64,000 bases of DNA from Gammaproteobacteria bacterium (GTDB taxonomy: Bacteria > Pseudomonadota > Gammaproteobacteria > Steroidobacterales > Steroidobacteraceae), in NCBI GenBank assembly GCA_025358295.1, contig JANYJY010000004.1:1-64000 (forward strand), written 5' to 3'. A model generated the notes under the pieces. That model was not told the origin of the DNA. It worked only from the letters and a program-made list of their open reading frames with translations, and did no database searches. Below are positions 1 to 8,430 of this stretch, in pieces (the stretch's first letter is position 1; each line of letters begins with the position of its first letter). A program made the position numbers and the translations under genes.

Positions 1-1156
1 ATTCGATCAGCGAGCGGGTATAGAATTGCTGGTCGCGCAATTGCTGATCGGACTTCTGTTGCTCGGCTTCGACCCGCTTGCGCGCGGTGTTGTCGGTTCC
101 AATGAGCAGATAGCCGATGATGGCACCCTGAGCATCGCGCAGCGCGGTGACCGAGACGACAGCCGGAAGCCGGGTTCCATCCTTGCGGATGTAGGTCAGT
201 TCGTAGATGTCCTCGATCCCGCGAGAGGCCTTGAACACCAGCGCTTCGAAGCCCGGCGTAATCGGGGTTGCGAGTTCGACACTCAGTGCTTTGGCCCTCG
301 CGATCAGCTCCGGCGGATCTGAAATGTCGGCCGGCGTAATCTTGTTCATCACCTCGGCGGCTGTGTAGCCCAACATGCGCTCGGCGCCGACGTTGAAAAT
401 CTGAATCACGCCCTTCGCGTCCGTCGCTATACTCGAAAAGTTGGCGCTATTGAAAATCGCGTTCTGCAAGGCCCCCGCTCTAAGCAGGGCCTCTTCCGCC
501 CGCTTGCGCGCGGTGTTGTCGGTGCCGATCAACAGATAGCCGATGATGGCGTCCTGCGCGTCGCGCAACGCCGTAACGGACACCACGGCGGGGAATCGAC
601 TGCCATCCTTGCGGATGTAGGTCAGTTCGTAGATATCTTCGATTCCGCGGGAAGCCTTGAAGACCAATGCCTCGAAGCCTGGAGTGATCTCGGTGTCGAG
701 TTCGACGCTGAGCGCCTGGGCCCGCCCGATAACTTCCTGTGGATCGGAAATGTCGGCGGGCGTGATTTTGTTCATTACCTCAGTCGCCGTATAGCCCAGC
801 ATGCGCTCGGCGCCGACGTTGAAGATCTGAATGACGCCATTTGCGTCGGTGGCGATGCTCGAAAAGTTGGCGCTGTGAAAAATGGCATCTTGTAATGCGC
901 CCGCTTTCAGGAATGGCTGCCGCGCCTCTTCCAATGTGTGTTCGACCCCCATACGGTTGCGGAGCACCCGCCTTATTCTCCCAGACAGTTGCGCCAGGAA
1001 CGCCAAAAGGACGAGGATGCTGGCCACGATGAACGCAGCGACGGATGGCGTAGCGTTGATCCACGCGATACCACTGACCATGAGCAAAACGGCCAGGGTT
1101 ATGCCGAAACCTATCAACGTGAGCCGTTCGACCGAATGTTTTTCTATTTTGGACAT
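1..1156 (-). CDS. Membrane-anchored multi-PAS sensor protein, C-terminus outside window
   Basis: Reads leftward and runs off the window edge, so only the first 385 codons are visible and the output domain (histidine kinase, GGDEF or other) is unknown. The start ATG at 1154-1156 gives a short cytoplasmic tail, two hydrophobic helices (about residues 12-32 and 38-57) with almost no periplasmic loop, then two PAS domains at about residues 86-227 and 228-369, followed by a Glu/Gln-rich linker. Each PAS unit ends in a PAC-like stretch (IRKDGS/T..., then LLIGTDNTARKR). The two PAS units are near copies of each other. PAS domains sense ligands, redox state or light; no cofactor residue is clear enough to choose. 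It probably feeds a signalling output. Family certain, function open. Confidence 0.85.
   Translation of the reverse strand, partial: MSKIEKHSVERLTLIGFGITLAVLLMVSGIAWINATPSVAAFIVASILVLLAFLAQLSGRIRRVLRNRMGVEHTLEEARQPFLKAGALQDAIFHSANFSSIATDANGVIQIFNVGAERMLGYTATEVMNKITPADISDPQEVIGRAQALSVELDTEITPGFEALVFKASRGIEDIYELTYIRKDGSRFPAVVSVTALRDAQDAIIGYLLIGTDNTARKRAEEALLRAGALQNAIFNSANFSSIATDAKGVIQIFNVGAERMLGYTAAEVMNKITPADISDPPELIARAKALSVELATPITPGFEALVFKASRGIEDIYELTYIRKDGTRLPAVVSVTALRDAQGAIIGYLLIGTDNTARKRVEAEQQKSDQQLRDQQFYTRSLIE
50..901 (-). repeat. Tandem 426-bp duplication encoding two PAS domains
   Basis: Two adjacent in-frame units of 426 bp (142 codons), at 50-475 and 476-901, encode PAS domains about 90% identical at protein level by my own count. 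Anchor words recur exactly 426 bp apart, for example the block starting at 77 and again at 503, and the block at 193 and again at 619. This is intragenic domain duplication, not a mobile repeat. Confidence 0.9.
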
Positions 1157-1942
1157 CAGCTTAAACTTTGATTCGCAAGCAAATGAGCGCGCTCCCCAAT
1201 TTCCCACGGTTTGTGAAAAGAACCATTAAATTTTCGTGTTTTCGTTGACGGACATCTTGCCACGGGCACGGCATTGCCACCCGGTTGACGTTTACGACGA
1301 TTTAGCGGTTCTGCATATCCGACAGACAGCGCCCCACTTTTTATATTGACTACCGCGTATCACTCGCATACTCGAGTCGCCGCGCCTGACCTGGTTTAAT
1401 AATAGCAACCCTCGCTATCGCAAGCGGAGATTAAGATGGATAGTCAAGGTCTTTGCCGCCGCGGTCTGTGCGTTAGGGCACATGAGCGCGCCTCCTTGAG
1501 CAGCGAAATGTCGCGCTGGTGGCCGGTGGCACGGCCTTGCCTTATTATTTCTGCCAAAACAGACGATAGAAATTCCCGACAAGCGTAGGAGCCAGTTTCG
1601 ATAACAGGTCGATGCTATTCACTTTCCTGTTCAGTAAAAAATTAGAAAATTTTCCTTTTAAATCAAACGACTTTCTTCGCGGACGCCCTCGAAAATCCCA
1701 CCTTCGCCGCCAAACGAGGGAACCCCTACTCTGAGCACCTCGTTCACTATGGGCTAGGAGCCGCGGAAGCTCTAAGCGGGTCGCCGCGCCGAAGAAGCCG
1801 AATGTGCTGATAATTACCTCATTGTAAGTGCAGATGTAACCGGACTTGAAAGAGCAATTATGCGGGGGTTTTTACGACATAACTAATTGATATATAATGT
1901 TACATGACCAGGTTTAAACCGGCCTAACAAACGGACATAAAA
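1157..1942. other. 786-bp stretch without a recognisable gene
   Basis: Lies between the divergent starts of the PAS sensor and the fic pseudogene. Locally AT-richer than the surroundings. I see no reading frame with family resemblance. A 20-codon frame opens at 1436 after a weak purine-rich stretch and resembles nothing I know. A loose TTGACT with a 17-nt spacer lies near 1344. Promoters for both flanking genes should be here but none is convincing. Confidence 0.5.
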
Positions 1943-3137
1943 GTGGCAAAAGACCGGGGCGAAGCGGTATCGCTGATGGAACCGCTGCTCATTGGCGAGA
2001 ATTCACGCCACCGCCCTGCCCTGACCGACCTCGCATTAGAGCTGGCCCAGAAGAGCGCCGGGTTCCGCCTTTCATTACCCGCTAGCCTGCTCGGCTCGCT
2101 GGCCGACCTCGTGCGCTCGATGAATTGCTACTCCAGCAATCTCATCGAAGGGCACGATATGCACCCGATCGATATTGAGCGCGCCTTGAAACGTAACTAC
2201 AGCAAGGACGCCAAAAAGCGAGAGTTTCAGGTCGAAGCGAAAGCCCACATCGAGGTCCAGCAATGGATCGATGGCGGCGGCCTTAATGGGCGCGCGGTCA
2301 CCGCCGATTCCATCCGCGAAATCCATCGCCGCTTCTGCGAACTGTTGCCCGACGATCTCTTATGGGTGGTAGACCCCGTCACCAAGGAACGCTTCAAAGT
2401 AATCCCCGGGGAGCTGCGCCATCGCGATGTCGCGGTCGGCGCCCACGTCCCAATCAGCCCGCCTGCCTTGCCGCGCTTCCTGATCCGTTTTGAAGAGGAG
2501 TATAGCCGCCTCGGCAAAACCGAGACCCATTCTCGCCACAGCCGCCGCGCACCACCGGCTCGCATGGATTCACTCGTTTCTCGACGGCAACGGCCGCGTC
2601 GCGCGACTGATGTCGCACGCGACGATGCTGGAGGCGCTCGACACGGGCGCCGTGTGGTCAATTGCTCGGGGTCTTGCCCGCAAGGTTGATCAGTACAAAG
2701 CGCATCTCGCCGCCTGTGACCAGGCAAAGCGCAACGATCTCGACGGCCGGGGCAACTTAAGCGAAGAGAACCTTGCTGAATTCACGCGCTTCTTTCTGAC
2801 GACCTGCATCGATCAGGTTACATTCATGGAAGGACTCGTACAGCCTGACCAACTGCGCGCGCGCATCATGCTGTGGGCAGAAGAGGAGATCAGGCTCGAT
2901 CGTCTGCCACCGAGGTCCGCCGCCATCCTCGAAGCAATCTTGTACCGCGGCGCACTGCTGCGCGGTGACGCCGCGGCTATCGTCGGGACCGGTGATCGCC
3001 AGGCACGCCGTGTCGTAGCATCCCTGCTGGAGCTAGGCGTGCTCGCCTCCGAAAGCAGCCGCGCCCCGCTGCGCCTTACCTTTCCCGCCGCCCTCGCATC
3101 TCGCTGGATGCCAGGTCTGTTCCCAGACAAACCCTAA
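1943..3137 (+). pseudogene. Fic-domain AMP-transferase family protein, frameshifted
   Basis: Fic enzymes move AMP (or another phosphate-containing group) from a nucleotide to a target hydroxyl. Two overlapping frames together form a protein of about 398 residues. The first (from GTG 1943) has the Fic_N region with the inhibitory helix motif SNLIEG (residues 65-70, pattern [S/T]xxxE[G/N]) and reads well up to GKTE near 2525. The second frame continues with ILATAAAHHRLAWIH, the Fic core HSFLDGNGRVARL, and a C-terminal winged-helix-like region ending at 3137. One extra base at about 2512-2530 (near AAAA or ACCC) separates the halves, so the catalytic motif is out of frame with the start. The inhibitory motif upstream of the core marks a class II-type Fic. 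Either a true frameshift mutation or a sequencing error; no slippery heptamer with pseudoknot was evident. Confidence 0.85.
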
Positions 3138-3277
3138 TTGGCCTGCAATGCCAGTTTTTTAGAGATCGCACCCCGAGTAGCTCGCGTGTCGTAATCGCTT
3201 TGCAGCCGTATCCACCAGCCATCCGAGACGCCAAAGATGCGGCATAGGCGAAGATTCGTGTCCGCAATGATGCCACG
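3134..3277 (-). pseudogene. HigA-type antitoxin C-terminal remnant
   Basis: On the minus strand a 47-residue stretch begins RGIIADTNLRLCRIFG, continues with an FW-like motif as DGWWIRLQ and SDYD, and ends in KKLA before TAG at 3134-3136. This matches the C-terminal half of HigA/VapI-like antitoxins, whose usual pattern is RGITADTALRLARFFG...FWLNLQ..YDL. The frame continues upstream only to a stop near 3320, with no HTH N-terminus, no start and no HigB toxin. Its stop overlaps the fic stop on the other strand. The rest of the spacer to 3456 holds only the leader of the next gene. I read it as a decayed toxin-antitoxin relic. Confidence 0.6.
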
Positions 3278-3456
3278 GCGCCCCGCTGTCGAACTTGTCT
3301 GTGGATCGATTGCTGCGCCGGAAATGGATTAGCTGCGCGCCATGCACCCTTGTGGCACGGAAAATAAGGCGATCCCCATAGGGAGACCTGGTAGGATCGC
3401 GGACTACACTTTTTCTTTGAATGCGCATGGAGCTAAGCAGCTCAAAGGTGAAGTAG

Positions 3457-5880
3457 ATGGGGCAAACAAAACAAAAACTATCGCCTGTGTGCCCGAGCTT
3501 TCTTGCCGCCGGCGGAGAGATGGGCGCGCTGATACGCGCACATGACTGGGAGACCACCCCGCTCGGGCCGCCGGACACCTGGCCGCAACCGCTACGCACG
3601 ATGTTACGGTTGCTTCTCAATACCAGCCGTCCCATGTACGTCTGGTGGGGACCGCAGCTGTTGTGCTTTTACAATGATGCCTATCGCCAATTCATTGGAA
3701 TAGAACGACACCCGGGATCTCTCGGGCGCCCTGGCCGAGATGTGTGGGAGGAGATTTGGCCGGTCATTGGCCCACAGATAGATCACGTGATGTCAGGAGC
3801 TGGATCTATATCCCACGAGAATGCCCTGGTACCGATTACCCGCAATGGCAGGCTTGAGGATGTCTATTGGACCTACAGTTACGAGCCAATCGATGAAGAT
3901 ACCGCGGCTAACGGCGTCGGGGGGGTGTTAGTCATTTGCACAGAAACCACTTCGCAGGTATCTGCAGCACGCCGCGCTTCCGAAGAACGCCAGCGCTTGG
4001 CGGAATTGTTTGAACAGGCCCCCACCTTTATGGCAATGCTGCGAGGAACGGACCATCGCATCGAATTGGCCAACCCCAGCTATCGGCGCTTGGTGGGTAA
4101 TCGCGATATTGTGGGTAAAACCATCACAGAAGCGCTTCCTGAGTTAACTGCGCAAGGCTATGTTGAGCTTCTGGATGCGGTGTATCGCAGCGGCAAGCCG
4201 CATAGCGCGACTGAAGCTAAATATGCCATGCAAAGTGCACCGGAAGGACCCGTCGAAGAGCGCTACGCCGACTTTGTCTACCAACCCCTTCGCGACCCAG
4301 GCGGCGCTGTTAGCGGAATTTTTGTGCAAGGGTCCGATGTCACCGACCGAGTTTTGGCGAGAGCCGCGCACGTCGATAGTGAGGCGCGTTTTCACACACT
4401 CGCGGAGAACTTACCCACGCTGTGCTGGATGGCGGATGGGACCGGATATATCTTTTGGTACAACAGCCGTTGGTACGAATACACGGGTAGTACGCCTGAG
4501 CAGATGGAAGGATGGGGGTGGCAATCGGTACATGACCAGAAGCAGCTGCCGGTAATCCTTGAACGGTGGCGCGCGTCGCTCGCCACGGGCGAGCGGTTTG
4601 AAATGGTGTTTCCGCTTCGTGGCGTAGATGGGGAGTTTCGGCCCTTTCTCACCCGCGTTGTCCCTTTGCGCGATCCGACCGGGAGCATCATTCGCTGGTT
4701 TGGCACCAATACTGATATCTCGCAGCAGCTCGCTGCCGAGGCGGCGCTACGGGATGCCGATCGGCGTAAAGATGAGTTTCTCGCTACCTTGGCTCATGAA
4801 CTTCGAAATCCACTGGCACCCGTCCGTAACGCCGCCAAAGTGTTGCGCGCCGCCCGCACCGATACAAAAACTCGGAAGTGGGCCGCCAAGATCATTGACC
4901 GGCAAATCCAGACAATGGCCAGTTTGCTCGACGACTTGCTCGACGTCTCGAGGATCACTCGCGGAAATCTGACGTTAAATCGCCAGCGGATCTCCCTTTC
5001 CTCGATCATCGAGGCGAGCCTAGAAGTCGCACGTCCGATCATCGACGCCCGACAGCATACCCTGACCGTCTTGTTGCCTCCGGAAGCCATTGATCTGGAC
5101 GTAGACCCTCTACGGTTCACGCAAGTATTGGCGAACCTCTTAACCAATGCCGCAAAATATATGGAACCGCGCGGTCGTATCGACCTCACCGCGAAAATCG
5201 CCCTTGACGGCGTAGATATCGGCATCAAGGATTTTGGGGTCGGCATTGACGCCGAGTCCTTGGCAGTCATCTTTAATATGTTCTCGCAAGTAAAAAGCAC
5301 GCTCGATCGATCCGAAGGCGGCCTTGGTATCGGTTTAGCGCTCGTGAAGGGACTGGTTGAGTTGCACGGCGGTACAGTGCATGCGTACAGCGAAGGCTTG
5401 GGATGTGGCAGCGAATTTCACGTCTTGCAACCGTTAGCTAAAATCAGCCTGCCGACGGCGGCAAAAATTGTTGATGAAAATCCACAGATCAAATGCGCCC
5501 GCTGCCGCGTGCTGGTGGTCGATGACAATCAAGATGCCGCACAGAGTTTAGGATTTCTCCTGGAGCTCTCGGGGCACGAGGTGAGTTTCGCGCACGATGG
5601 CGAACACGCACTGACCGTCGCTCGAGAATTCCGGCCGAATGTGACGTTACTGGACATAAGCCTGCCCAAACTCAATGGCTATGACGTCGCTCAAGCTCTT
5701 CGCCGAGAATCCTGGGGCAAAAAAATGATCTTGATTGCGATCACTGGCTGGGGCCACGAAGACGATAGGCGCCGAGCGCTAGAATCCGGCTTTGATTTTC
5801 ATCTCACCAAACCCGTAGATCCCGATCAAATTGAGGCACTTATCGCAACGCAAACGGCACCGCCCACCTCTGCTCACTGA
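3457..5880 (+). CDS. Cytosolic hybrid histidine kinase with three PAS domains and receiver
   Basis: An 807-residue sensor without membrane segments. Order: PAS-like region about 40-170, PAS2 about 180-300 and PAS3 about 310-430, then HisKA with phospho-His at about 447 in LAHELRNPLAP, HATPase_c with N-box NLLTNAAKY and G-boxes, and a C-terminal receiver (about 685-795) with acidic pair VVDD, phosphoacceptor Asp about 733 in LLDISLPK and Lys in LTKP. The first PAS begins like PAS/phytochrome-linked sensors (HDWETTPLGPPDTWPQPLR). The start is supported by AAAGGTGA upstream of ATG. It has no neighbouring response regulator, so it is an orphan; phosphotransfer to the fused receiver is expected. 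A hairpin with a T-run follows at 5966. Confidence 0.92.
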   Translation: MGQTKQKLSPVCPSFLAAGGEMGALIRAHDWETTPLGPPDTWPQPLRTMLRLLLNTSRPMYVWWGPQLLCFYNDAYRQFIGIERHPGSLGRPGRDVWEEIWPVIGPQIDHVMSGAGSISHENALVPITRNGRLEDVYWTYSYEPIDEDTAANGVGGVLVICTETTSQVSAARRASEERQRLAELFEQAPTFMAMLRGTDHRIELANPSYRRLVGNRDIVGKTITEALPELTAQGYVELLDAVYRSGKPHSATEAKYAMQSAPEGPVEERYADFVYQPLRDPGGAVSGIFVQGSDVTDRVLARAAHVDSEARFHTLAENLPTLCWMADGTGYIFWYNSRWYEYTGSTPEQMEGWGWQSVHDQKQLPVILERWRASLATGERFEMVFPLRGVDGEFRPFLTRVVPLRDPTGSIIRWFGTNTDISQQLAAEAALRDADRRKDEFLATLAHELRNPLAPVRNAAKVLRAARTDTKTRKWAAKIIDRQIQTMASLLDDLLDVSRITRGNLTLNRQRISLSSIIEASLEVARPIIDARQHTLTVLLPPEAIDLDVDPLRFTQVLANLLTNAAKYMEPRGRIDLTAKIALDGVDIGIKDFGVGIDAESLAVIFNMFSQVKSTLDRSEGGLGIGLALVKGLVELHGGTVHAYSEGLGCGSEFHVLQPLAKISLPTAAKIVDENPQIKCARCRVLVVDDNQDAAQSLGFLLELSGHEVSFAHDGEHALTVAREFRPNVTLLDISLPKLNGYDVAQALRRESWGKKMILIAITGWGHEDDRRRALESGFDFHLTKPVDPDQIEALIATQTAPPTSAH

Positions 5881-5965
5881 TTGTCTGTGCTCTGCAAATA
5901 TTAGATGACCCAGTTGTAGCGATATGCTTCGCTTCTTCGCGATCTTTTTTTGCGGACTAAAGGGG

Positions 5966-5985
5966 TGGCGCCGCGCCATTTTTTT
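5966..5985 (+). terminator. Rho-independent terminator after hybrid kinase
   Basis: TGGCG and CGCCA arms with a three-base loop are followed directly by seven T, 86 bp after the kinase stop. The stem is short but GC-rich. Confidence 0.5.
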
Positions 5986-6145
5986 ATCGTGGAGATAACG
6001 TAGGCAAGATCCTACTGTGAATTATACAGTGAGGGTTGCCCCGCCGGGAAATTATCCTACAGCCCAACACCGTATATTTGGATGTACTACCCGCGTTCGT
6101 CGGATTCGTTCATCAACACTAATCAACACGTAGGCGGAGTTCATC

Positions 6146-6697
6146 ATGGCTGGAAAAAACACAGCGGTATTCGGAATTTACACATCTGCAGAGCATGCGG
6201 AGCGGGCAGTCGATACGTTAATTGCGGCGGGCTTTGCCAGTTCAGCAATCTCCGTGCTGCTTCCAGATACGCGCAGCACGAAAGAGTTTGCGCACGAAAA
6301 GAATACCAAGGCTCCTGAAGGAACCACCACGGGCGTGGCTGCGGGCGGAGCAATCGGAGGCACATTGGGGGTGCTGGCAGGGGTTGGGGCGCTTGCCATT
6401 CCGGGCATTGGGCCATTCATTGCGGCCGGTCCTATCATGGCTGGACTCGCAGGTCTGGGGGTCGGGGGTGCTGTCGGCGGACTGGTCGGGGCGCTCATAG
6501 GGATGGGGATTCCTGAATACGAGGCCAAACGGTACGAAGGGCACGTTAAGGGCGGCGGCACCTTATTGTCCGTCCATTGCGATACTTCGGACCAAATCAG
6601 TCGTGCTAAAGACATGTTGAAATCGACTGGAGCTACCGACATTTCTTCGACTGGAGAGAGTGCGGGTGTTTCGGCCTCTCAAGCGCGGTCAGCCTAA
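6146..6697 (+). CDS. YflT-like stress protein with glycine-zipper hydrophobic core
   Basis: A 183-residue protein. The N-terminus (AVFGIYTSAEHAERAVDTLIAAGF) resembles the general stress protein 17M/YflT domain, an alpha/beta fold that opens with an F-x-x-x-x-A-x-x-A-v-x-x-L pattern. Residues about 60-125 form a Gly/Ala-rich hydrophobic zipper (GGAIGGTLGVLAGVGAL and AGLGVGGAVGGLVGALIGMG) that could insert in or span a membrane. The C-terminus (about 130-165) has another short alpha/beta piece, GGGTLLSVHCDT. Such proteins are common in Proteobacteria near osmotic or stress genes; molecular function is unknown. AGGCGGAG precedes the ATG. A strong terminator follows at 6724, so it is probably monocistronic. 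Confidence 0.8.
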   Translation: MAGKNTAVFGIYTSAEHAERAVDTLIAAGFASSAISVLLPDTRSTKEFAHEKNTKAPEGTTTGVAAGGAIGGTLGVLAGVGALAIPGIGPFIAAGPIMAGLAGLGVGGAVGGLVGALIGMGIPEYEAKRYEGHVKGGGTLLSVHCDTSDQISRAKDMLKSTGATDISSTGESAGVSASQARSA

Positions 6698-6723
6698 GGC
6701 CGGCGCTATCTAGGCCTCGCTAT

Positions 6724-6756
6724 GGGAGGGTCCGCGGCAGGACCCTCCCGTGTTTT
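6724..6756 (+). terminator. Strong rho-independent terminator
   Basis: Perfect 10-bp arms GGGAGGGTCC and GGACCCTCCC around a six-base loop, followed by GTGTTTT, 26 bp after the YflT-like gene. Confidence 0.85.
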
Positions 6757-6778
6757 CAATTAAATTTTACGGTGACTT

Positions 6779-7204
6779 ATGAAAACTCAAAAATTAGCTG
6801 CCTTCCTGGGAAGTGTATTGGCTCTTCTAGTTACTCCGTATGCGGGGGCGCAGACGTCCGCGCGGGACGCTACTAGGGAATCGATGGGTACAAGCTCAAC
6901 GCCGAATGACAATAGTAAGAGTAATAAAGTCGACCCTTCGAACGCGCAAATGACGCCGGAGCAGCAAAAGAACGACTCCAGCGATTTAAGCCTAACTCAG
7001 CGAATTCGCAAGAACGTCATTGCGGACAAAACCTTATCAACGTACGCGCACAACATCAAAATCGTCGCGGTGGACGGCTCCGTCACACTAAACGGGGTCG
7101 TGCGTACGGAAGAGGACAAGACCAAGGTATCCGCAATTGCAGCAGAGGTGGCGGGTAAGGAACATGTTGTGAATAAATTGAAAGTTGCGCCACCGAAATC
7201 CTAG
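6779..7204 (+). CDS. Secreted BON-domain protein
   Basis: A 141-residue protein with an N-terminal signal peptide (MKTQKLAAFLGSVLALLV, probable cleavage after AGA at about 24-26), then a low-complexity Asn/Ser/Asp/Lys linker (about 35-70), then one BON domain (about 73-138) with the usual TQRIRKNVIADKTLS...IKIVAVDGSVTLNGVV pattern. BON domains occur in OsmY, DolP and related envelope-stress proteins and bind membranes or phospholipids. With a Sec signal and no lipobox it should be periplasmic. It follows the YflT-like gene behind a terminator, so it needs its own promoter in the AT-rich 6757-6778 stretch. Overlapping hairpins follow the stop. Confidence 0.88.
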   Translation: MKTQKLAAFLGSVLALLVTPYAGAQTSARDATRESMGTSSTPNDNSKSNKVDPSNAQMTPEQQKNDSSDLSLTQRIRKNVIADKTLSTYAHNIKIVAVDGSVTLNGVVRTEEDKTKVSAIAAEVAGKEHVVNKLKVAPPKS

Positions 7205-7220
7205 CGCGATGTAGCAACGT

Positions 7221-7257
7221 GGCCGCAAGGAACGCGGCCTTCGCGTTCCGTCAATCT
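7221..7257. terminator. Overlapping alternative hairpins after BON gene
   Basis: Two mutually exclusive stems share bases: GGCCGC/GCGGCC (7221-7226 with 7234-7239) and GGAACGCG/CGCGTTCC (7229-7236 with 7242-7249). A short TCTTTT follows. Probably ends transcription of the BON gene; the weak T-run makes this uncertain. Confidence 0.45.
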
Positions 7258-8134
7258 TTTGGCGATGATATTTGATGTCGCTCTAAGATCTTCGTTGTCG
7301 TTTTTTTCTACGACACGGGCGGCCAGGGTTCGGATATCGATTGAAACCGAGCGCCCGTGTTGGCTTGCTACATATGTTCGTGCAGCACGCGCTGATGCGT
7401 GTGCCGCGGCGCCTAGTCCGACGTGCGCTCGCAGAATTTGCGCTGCGCTGACCAATGCAACAATGCGCCAAGAGTGAGTTTCATCGATCAGCGCAACCAA
7501 GCCCTCGCTCACCGCACAAGTTATGTGAGCGAGATCCTCGAGTTGCCACTCAGCCAACTGGCGATCCGTATAGAGTGCCAGCCCTGTTGACACAATTGCT
7601 ACTGTAGCTGCAGTCAAGTTGTCCGTAACTTGCGCAGGTCCGCCGGTGGCCCAAGGAAGTGATCGCGACCTTAGGAACAGCTCCAAGGGAGCCCGACGAA
7701 GGCGTAACTCGAGCGCACCATCCCAACGCGCTGCAATGGCCGGTCGCGGAATTAGAATGCTCACCCGGCAAGCCTTTGCCGTCTGGTTCCATCGCGGACG
7801 ATAATGGCAGCGGCACGCATTCTCATATAACTCGATTGAGATTATCAGAACGTGGACCGCGATTGGCCGTGCAATGTCGTAACTGTGAAGCGCTTCAAGG
7901 AACAACGTTGCGACGGATTTTGCTGGATAACGTGGACCCGTGCGCAGCGTGGAGTTGGTTGGTGAATTTGCCGCGGGCAAACGGCCGACGGCAGCACGGC
8001 TCAAAGGTCAATTCCCCATGCGGAGATGTGCGCCACCGACCCAGTCCATTGCCGATTCGGAGATCGCCGCTCGCACCGCTCTAGACGCTGCCCGAACCAT
8101 GGAATACCAGGCATGTGATTGGCCGAGTGAGGTA
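7258..8134. other. About 880 bp without a firm gene, downstream of tRNA-Arg
   Basis: No reading frame here resembles a known family. The best candidate is on the minus strand, ending at 7201: its last 130 or so residues are Ala-rich and helical (for example EWQLEDLAHITCAVSEGL) and could be a real hypothetical protein, but no ribosome-binding site or start supports it and its upstream half (7650-8004) looks random. The stretch adjoins the 3' end of the tRNA-Arg gene, a common integration site, so it may be remains of an excised or decayed element. No duplicate of the tRNA 3' end was found in it. Confidence 0.4.
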
Positions 8135-8210
8135 TGGTGCCCCGGGCAGGAATCGAACCTGCGACCTAGCGCTTAGGAGGCACTCGCTCTATCCACTGAG
8201 CTACCGAGGC
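8135..8210 (-). tRNA. tRNA-Arg (anticodon CCT)
   Basis: A 76-nt cloverleaf on the minus strand including encoded CCA. Acceptor GCCTCGG pairs with CCGGGGC (one G-U); D arm GCTC/GAGC; anticodon stem AGTGC/GCGCT with loop CTCCTAA, giving anticodon CCT (codon AGG); T arm GCAGG-TTCGAAT-CCTGC. It is 42 bp downstream of tRNA-Ala and probably cotranscribed from the promoter at 8344-8372. Confidence 0.96.
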
Positions 8211-8219
8211 CAAGGATCA

Positions 8220-8247
8220 ACGGCCGGAGCTTTTAAACCCCGGCCGT
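8220..8247. repeat. 8-bp inverted repeat between the two tRNAs
   Basis: ACGGCCGG (8220-8227) and CCGGCCGT (8240-8247) pair perfectly around 12 bases. No T-run follows on either side, so it more likely acts as a processing hairpin in the tRNA precursor than as a terminator. Confidence 0.5.
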
Positions 8248-8252
8248 GGATT

Positions 8253-8328
<76 letters not shown>

Positions 8329-8343
8329 GAAAAAGGGCCCGGA

Positions 8344-8372
8344 ATATTAGCAGCAAAGGCTGCCTCTGCCAA
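8344..8372 (-). promoter_or_regulatory. Sigma-70-type promoter of the tRNA pair
   Basis: On the minus strand, TTGGCA (8367-8372) and TAATAT (8344-8349) are separated by exactly 17 nt, ahead of a GC-rich discriminator GGGCCC. A GC discriminator is typical of stable-RNA promoters under stringent (ppGpp) control. It faces away from the peroxiredoxin gene. Confidence 0.7.
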
Positions 8373-8430
8373 AGTATCGCGCCTAAAAACCTCAAACCTA
8401 GGCTAGGATGCCCCTAGGAGGGGTAACAAC

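Noticed and set aside
1436-1498. 20-codon frame in the first gap
   Set aside because: Too short, weak start signal and no similarity.
2490-3137. Second fic frame as an independent gene starting at TTG 2490
   Set aside because: It starts in the middle of the Fic fold and lacks the N-terminal half; better read as the downstream part of a frameshifted gene. A programmed frameshift was considered but no slippery site plus downstream structure was seen.
3159-3635. 158-codon minus-strand frame across the HigA remnant
   Set aside because: Different frame from the antitoxin-like sequence and opposite the hybrid kinase start; no resemblance.
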